NCBI GenBank assembly: GCA_030407085.1 | Contig: CM059587.1 | Location: forward strand, 45,110,501-45,174,500 | Origin: Trichopria drosophilae | Taxonomy: Eukaryota; Arthropoda; Insecta; Hymenoptera; Diapriidae | Reading direction: 5' to 3' | DNA: 64,000 bases | Shown: positions 58,526 through 64,000 of the stretch, piece after piece | How positions within the stretch are numbered: the first letter of the stretch is position 1 | How the letters are laid out: each line of letters begins with the position of its first letter | The notes under the pieces: model-generated | Told to the model about the DNA's origin: nothing | What the model saw: only the letters and a program-made list of their open reading frames with translations | Database searches by the model: none | Translations under genes and position numbers: made by a program

Positions 58526-59646
58526 TCCATTAAGTCCCAAAAAGGCAATATTTGTATCTTACGTTTGAGCTCAGGAAACTTTGTGAAAAAGTAAGAAAAT
58601 CTTTTGGAAACACCAAGCCTACAATTTTCGGATACTCTCTACACGATAAAATGGTATGCAAATTTAAAAAAATGTGATTTTCAATTGTTGATTAACAATT
58701 TTTAAAAAATACGATTCTTTTATGAAAAATGTTTACTCAATCAAAAATTTGAGTGCGAAGGGAATTTGTTGTTATGTCGGAAATATGCACAAAATATTTA
58801 AACTTTTCAATCAGTTTTAGTTTTTTGTTGTACGATTTTTTTTTAACAAAATGACGGCCAAAAAACGAAAGCTAAAAAATCAAACATTCATTTTACTACT
58901 GTTTTTCACCTTTTTTTAGTAAATTACTATTAGTAAAAATTATTAGTAAAAATGTACTTAAATATAATATTTTTTTTAAATAACTATATACAGGGATAAA
59001 TATGAAAAATGTTTTTAAGGTTTCTCGACAATATTTCAACCGGATCTAATGTAATAATCTGAATATTGTTGATTGTCGAAATATTGGTTGACAATTTGAT
59101 ATTTTCAGAACAAATCTTAGTTAATCAAGTAAATGTAATCATTTTTCAGTTTTCATCTCTTAACCGTTATTTTTTCCTTGAACAACGTCCATGAATTCGA
59201 GTGTCTTCCTTTTTTATATTTTTACAATTTTTTAGAATCTTTTTCCGATTTTAAAAAGCAATTTTTCCGTGAAAAATGAAAGTTTGATTTTTTACCTTCC
59301 ATTTTTTGGCCGCCATTGTGAAAAAAAATCGTACGTTAAAAACCAAAGTTGGTTGAAAAGTTTAGATATTTTGTGCAATTTTGTGCGTATTTGCGACAGT
59401 AAACAAAATTTCCTTCCCACTCAAATTTTTGATTAGTAACAAATTTTTTATAAAAAATCGTATTTTATTTTAAATTGTTAATTAACCATTGAAAATCAAA
59501 TTTTTTAAATTTTTAGTCCATTCTATCGTGTAGAGCTTACCCGAAAATAGTAGGGTTGGCTATTTTCCAAAAGATTTTCTTACGTTTTCACAGTTTCCTA
59601 AGTTTAAACGTAAGATACAAATTTTGCATTTTTGGGACTTATTGGG
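58526..59646. mobile_element. TTAA-type palindromic element, nested
   Basis: The left end TCCATTAAGTCCCAAAAAGG after TTAG (58522-58525) and the right end TTTTTGGGACTTATTGGG before TTAA (59647-59650). The arms of about 360-400 bp hold matching phrases, such as CAAAAATTTGAGTGCGAAGG and CTTCCCACTCAAATTTTTG, or CTACACGATAAAATGG and CCATTCTATCGTGTAG. Total 1121 bp, no coding. Same architecture as 11518-18281. Confidence 0.75.
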
Positions 59647-60002
59647 TTAAAAATAACATGAATAAAAAATAAACGTTAAAAGACAAAAATGAATTTAAAC
59701 GATTTTTAAAACGAAATACTTAATGGATTTACCCCAGCAAAAAGTGGCCCGTTTCCCCCACCTATACATTTTTACTAAAAGTGAACTATATTATGAAAGT
59801 GCTTCCTACACTCACCACTGCTGACTTGGCTAAACTTAACACATGACTGTAGTTTTCAGATCCACCACATAATTCGTAACAACATTCTGTTTTCAACGAA
59901 TAACCTTACAAAAAAAAATATTACAGAGTTGAATCGATGAAAATAAATCACACCTGATACACGGTATTAAAAAAATGAAATATATCGTATTTTTGGCAAT
60001 TA

Positions 60003-60370
60003 CACAGAAAAGGTCTTAAAATTGTTACATCTCAAATTAAGCACTGAAAAAGGCTTAATTTCAGTCTAAAATTGATCTAATTTTTTTTAATTAAGTCAAT
60101 AATTGCGCTTTAAGTCTTACTTTCAGACAGCAAAGTTTAATTTTAGTCGAGATGTTTGCTTAAAGAACAAGTTTTCTAGCTTGTTACACCTAAGTTAGAA
60201 AATTCTTATTTCGAACCTAAATATTGACTAATAGTAAGTTTCCAAAACTAAAAACAAGATTTTAAGCGCAAATAACTTAATTTAAAAAAATTAGTTCAAT
60301 GTTAGATTGAAATTAAGCCTTTTACAGTGCTTAATTTGAGATGTAACAATTTTAAGACTTTTTTTCTGTG
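60003..60370. mobile_element. MITE, 368 bp, CACAGAAAA ends (copy 1)
   Basis: The left end CACAGAAAAGGTCTTAAAAT and CTCAAATTAAGCACTG are mirrored by CAGTGCTTAATTTGAG and ATTTTAAGACTTTTTTTCTG. The inner sequence is also largely palindromic (GCGCTTTAAGTC / TTAAGCGCAAAT). TA precedes the left end. A shorter relative sits at 62071-62189. Confidence 0.8.
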
Positions 60371-60723
60371 AAAATATACACCATACAAGTATTTCAAATT
60401 TGTGTACGGCATGTTTACCGCTTTCAACAAAACGAAATACACCAAGTTTCCTAATTACCCACATGGCCGCTTTACCCCGCTCTTCCTTATATAAAACGTA
60501 TTTTCATTCATGAACTTTCCAAATTTTCTATGGCAACTTGTACTTTTAGTGAACACATTGCAACTTCCTGTTGCAGCATTTCGTCCCCGTACCAATAAGG
60601 GCTCATATAAAGATGTGCATTGGTAAAGTGTAAATTTGCTCTGTATGAGTAAATATCAGCCGAATATGCTATTAATTTCACGTTTCGCGCACTTTCCGTC
60701 AAGAGCAGAGTATTAAATTTTAA

Positions 60724-61780
60724 CCCATTAAGGACCAAATGGACAATTTTTCGTGGTCGACTTCAAATACATCGCGTCCACGAACCTTTAATTTTGAAAT
60801 GTACGCGATGACATTTTCAAAATAAAGTTGGAAACTTCCAAAATGGCGGCTAAAACACGAAAAGATCAGCTAAAAGCTCCGGAATTTTTTATTTGAAAAC
60901 GATAGACTTTCGAAAAAAATATCGATGAACAAAAAGTTCTTCAACTTGATCAAAGAATACTGTGACATTTTTTCAGAATTTTTTGACCACTTTTCTTCAT
61001 TTTCAAAATCGCAAAATTTTGAAAAATTAAAAATGGTCATGAAAAATTCTGAAAAATTTCAGAGTATTCTTTGAACAATTTTCAGAACTTTTGTTTCCGC
61101 AACATTTTTTCCGACAGTCTATAATTTTTAAATAAAACATTCCCTATGTTTTGAGAAGTTTAGCAATTTTTTTTCTGAAAACGATAGACTTTCGCAAAAT
61201 ATGTTGCGGAACAAAAATTTCTTAAATTGATCAGAGAATACCTCGAAATTTTTTTAAAATTTTTGTATGACTTTTCTTTTCAAAATTTTCCGATTTTGAA
61301 AATGAAGGAAAGTCTTCAAAATATTCAGAAAAAATTTGAGCGAGACGTATTCTCCGATTAATTCTAACTCTTTGTTGAATAACATTTTTTCTGAAAGTCT
61401 ATCATTTTCGAATAAAAAATTCCGGAGGTTTTTCGCTGATATTTTCGCGTTTTAGCCGCCATTTTGAAAGTTTTCAACTTTATTTTGAAAATGCTATCAT
61501 GCACGTTTCAGAATTAAAGGTTCGTGGACGTAATATTTTCACCAATCAATGATTTCCTTAACCGTTTCCGATATGAGAATGCCGATTAAATAATATTTGT
61601 CAGTGAAAAAATCTGATTTTTTTTTGTGAAAAATCAAGCATAACTTTTTCAGAATGCATTCGATTGATTTTTGAACGGCAGATTCGAAAAGTTCGATCAA
61701 GTTTACGTAAGATCTCTTTAAAATCCGGTTTCATATAAAATACTGCCCTTGAAGTCGACCACGAAAAATTGTCAATTTTT
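60724..61780. mobile_element. TTAA-type palindromic element, right end worn
   Basis: TTAA (60720-60723) then CCCATTAAGGACC. Arms: GACAATTTTTCGTGGTCGAC at about 60741 and GTCGACCACGAAAAATTGTC at about 61755. Inner pairs include CCAAAATGGCGGCTAAAACA and AGCCGCCATTTTG, GGACGCGATG-like segments, and repeated ACGATAGACTTTCG phrases. The right arm carries about 200 extra bases (61540-61750) and the expected terminal TTAA was not found. Confidence 0.65.
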
Positions 61781-62070
61781 GCCAATTGCCAAAAAAGTGC
61801 ATTTTTTAACCACAAGAAGCAAAACTGAAATTGTAAAAAATATTAAAAATACCAATTTTCGGAGGTTCATTGTGAATCAATTCAAAGAATAAATTCATGA
61901 AAACAACGATCCTTAATAAAATATCAAACCGGTCGTTAAATATTTTAATAAACCTTCAAACGTCGTGACCAATGAATTAAAAAAAACGCGCTCAGAAAAA
62001 AAGCGAGAATTTTGCAATGTTACAAATGAACATCAATTCCATCGTACATACCTATCAGATATAATAATTA

Positions 62071-62189
62071 CAAAGAAAAAAATAAGTCTTAAAATTGTTA
62101 CATCTTAAATTCATCATCAGGGGAGGCTTAATTTAAGCTCGAATGATGAATTTAAGATGTAACAATTTTAAGACTTTTTTTTTTCTGTG
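62071..62189. mobile_element. MITE, 119 bp, CACAGAAAA-type ends (copy 2)
   Basis: TA duplications at 62069-62070 and 62190-62191. The left end CAAAGAAAAAAATAAGTCTT and the inverted right end CTTTTTTTTTTCTGTG. Inner arms AAAATTGTTACATCTTAAAT and TTTAAGATGTAACAATTTT are shared with the 368-bp copy, so the two are size variants of one family. Confidence 0.82.
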
Positions 62190-62191
62190 TA

Positions 62192-63785
62192 GGATCGCTC
62201 AAGTACAAGAAACGATACATCCAACATGGTTTTCTTTGATTTTCGATTACATAGCATTATTGCTTTACTTCGTTATATTATTTTTTTTTAAAATGCACAC
62301 TCTGCGACAGCTGCCTAATTCCAGTCGCAAATCTTCTGTTATTCGCTTCTTGTTATCAGTTGTCCTCCTCATATCGAACCTACGTAGAAAACTAAATAAT
62401 ATTGGCTAAGCATGCAAAGTGTACGTACATACTAATTTCTGTTGCGTCATACACATGTAATGTATTTTGTACCCTACCAATACAGCGAACATGTACAAAT
62501 CAGTAAGGCCACAATTAACGCGACGTTTGTCTTTCGAAGTGCAACGTTTTAATTTAGCGCGGCTCCTATCGCTTCATGCGCGTTGCTACCCTGTTCAATG
62601 CTTCGATGGAATCTTAGCCGACAGTGAAACCGATCACTAATTGGACAAACTCATTAACTGCACACAAATATGACGTGCAGGTGTCACTAACGAGAGGTCC
62701 ACTAGTGAACGGTTCTACTGTACATGAAATGTACACGTGTCCACGGAGAGTTGCACTGTCGTCGAGATCTCGTTAATTTTTTTTTGGTTGAGTATAAAAA
62801 GCGTTTTTTTCACTTGCAGATGCAACGACCACGCGGAATCTCGACTCTTGGCCTTATCGATTGGAACATTGTCTACGATGAATCGGATAAAATTGGGTCC
62901 CTGCTTCGAATTCAAACGAAAGGATGAAAAACCACCGATGTATTTAAAACCGCCTCTCTTGTTAGTCTCATTTATTTGGTGGGGTGTCGATTAACTTCTA
63001 CACAACGTATACGTTGTCGTCAGGTCGTCGTCGTTGTCGTCCTCGTCGTTCTTATTTCACCGATTCGACACAAACGAGAAGCTGCGACGAAACGCCTCAA
63101 AGTTTCGGACATCAAACTATACAAATATACGATGCTAATACAAATGTCCATTACCATTGATATTCTTGACCTAACTATGTATTCTTAAGCTGGCGACACG
63201 AGGACAATAGTGCTCCCCATCTCCTCCTCTGTCGGCCAAGGATTTAGTTGCAGGATTATCCGCGTGCCGCCACCTTCGCTCTACTACTAAGTAGCGTCGT
63301 TATCTACATTTACGACCTACGTACACTGAGAGAAGTTTAAGATAACATCGGTATTGCCTCCTGTTGCTCCAAATGTTAGAGACAACTGCTCAGATTGGAA
63401 GTGGACTGTCGTTCCAAGTCAATATAAATATTACACCCGGGTCGTTGGGAATACTATCTTCAAGAGTCAATAGGCGTGATGAAAATGTAGCTAAAATCGG
63501 CTTTCGTGGTTTTATTTGTACTCATTTTAGGATGAAAAAAATGAGAACCCCGAAATCGTAGCTGATCATCATCTCGAAATATTGCGGAAATTCGATTTAT
63601 TAAAACTGTAACGATATGAGCTCATAATATTTTTGATTGTTCCGTATAAAAATACCTATTGGATATTTTATTACGTGTGTGCACGCTCGCGCAATAACAT
63701 GAAACTCGAGTATTTAACGTTAGTTCATTGATACTGAGAGAAGAACTAGTGCCAACATCCACAGTTTCCTGATCTATTTTTTTCT
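62192..63785. other. Intergenic, no gene recognised
   Basis: GC content rises around 62490-63300, with a GTC-type trinucleotide run near 63015-63050. Short frames on both strands are unrecognised. It could be the promoter or first exon of a gene lying beyond the window, but nothing proves it. Confidence 0.35.
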
Positions 63786-64000
63786 TTAACCCTTTCAGTC
63801 TCAGGCGGACATCAGTGTCCCACCTAGATGCTATCGATTTTTTAATGTTTATGAACAGATAGTTATCGATTTCGATGCGGTTTTTTGTTCCTGGCTTTCC
63901 TAAGACTCCAATAAGTGTTAATAAAAAATAATATTGCAAAATTATTTATAATAATTATTGTTAACAACAAATTAGTGCCAAAAAATTGCATAATTTTCAA
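63786..64000. other. Possible left end of another TTAA-type element
   Basis: TTAA (63786-63789) is followed by CCCTTTCAGTCTCAGGCGGA with an internal GGACATCAGTGTCC palindrome, similar to the CCCATTAAGGAC ends seen elsewhere. The mate, if any, is outside the window. Confidence 0.35.

Larger units (their letters stand above)
58286..60486. mobile_element. TIR element GGGG...GGGGTAAAGCGGCCAT, host of nested insertions
   Basis: The left end GGGGAGACGGGGTAAAGCGG (TA before it, 58284-58285) is mirrored by the right end CCGCTTTACCCCGCTCTTCC. A related inverted segment, TTTACCCCAGCAAAAAGTGG with GTTTCCCCCACC, occurs at about 59715-59765, so either the TIR was duplicated or two relatives lie side by side. 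Inside lie a TTAA-type palindrome (58526-59646) and a small MITE (60003-60370). No transposase frame. Confidence 0.6.

Noticed and set aside
62143..62409. 88-codon plus-strand frame with hydrophobic stretches
   Set aside because: It begins inside the 119-bp MITE and its hydrophobicity reflects T-rich sequence; no gene support.
1..64000. CRISPR arrays, tRNA or rRNA genes, operons
   Set aside because: No regularly spaced identical repeats, no cloverleaf-like box A/B pairs noticed and no rRNA sequence; the window is eukaryotic.

Overview
This window is insect-type nuclear DNA. It is AT-rich, has one intron-rich gene with GT-AG splice sites, and is heavily loaded with transposable elements. It is probably arthropod and perhaps hymenopteran, but the order is a guess from general resemblance only. 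No rRNA, tRNA or CRISPR was recognised.

The one host gene is a plus-strand SLC6-family sodium-coupled transporter of the SLC6A15/SLC6A17 neutral amino-acid type. Twelve coding exons between 18984 and 37476 splice in frame to 671 codons plus a stop. The first visible exon begins at a splice acceptor without an ATG, so the start codon lies in an unrecognised upstream exon.

Upstream of the gene, 913-9341 is a nearly pristine minus-strand Ty3/Gypsy LTR retrotransposon. It has 1.24-kb LTRs that differ by one substitution and two Ts, a CCAC target duplication, PBS and PPT, and separate gag and pol frames. Gag ends on GTTAAAC-TGA, and the next bases can fold into a pseudoknot-like structure in the right place for -1 frameshifting into an ATG-less pol. 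A second minus-strand Gypsy element lies at 12138-17601 (259-bp LTRs, AAAT target duplication). It has a Gag with a SAP-like segment and two zinc knuckles, and its pol is broken in RT at a homopolymer. This second element is inserted inside an older TTAA-flanked palindromic element (11518-18281).

The introns carry a 1.6-kb long-TIR element, a 0.6-kb TIR element, relics of an RNase-H-bearing LINE and another palindromic element. Downstream of the gene (37477-64000) there is no convincing gene. This part holds a Tc1-like derivative with four transposase-binding-like direct repeats and a relic transposase C-terminus (43260-44809), a 5'-truncated LINE with a 13-bp target duplication (45298-47063), a pogo-like MITE (50959-51226), small TA-associated MITEs, and a dense series of long foldback elements between 51.5 and 61.8 kb.

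Several foldbacks share three properties: ends related to CCCATTAAGGAC next to TTAA (piggyBac-like), arms of several hundred bases, and in at least two cases a core of about 121-bp tandem units. This recurring architecture, together with the predicted gag-pol frameshift signal, is the most interesting material in the window.
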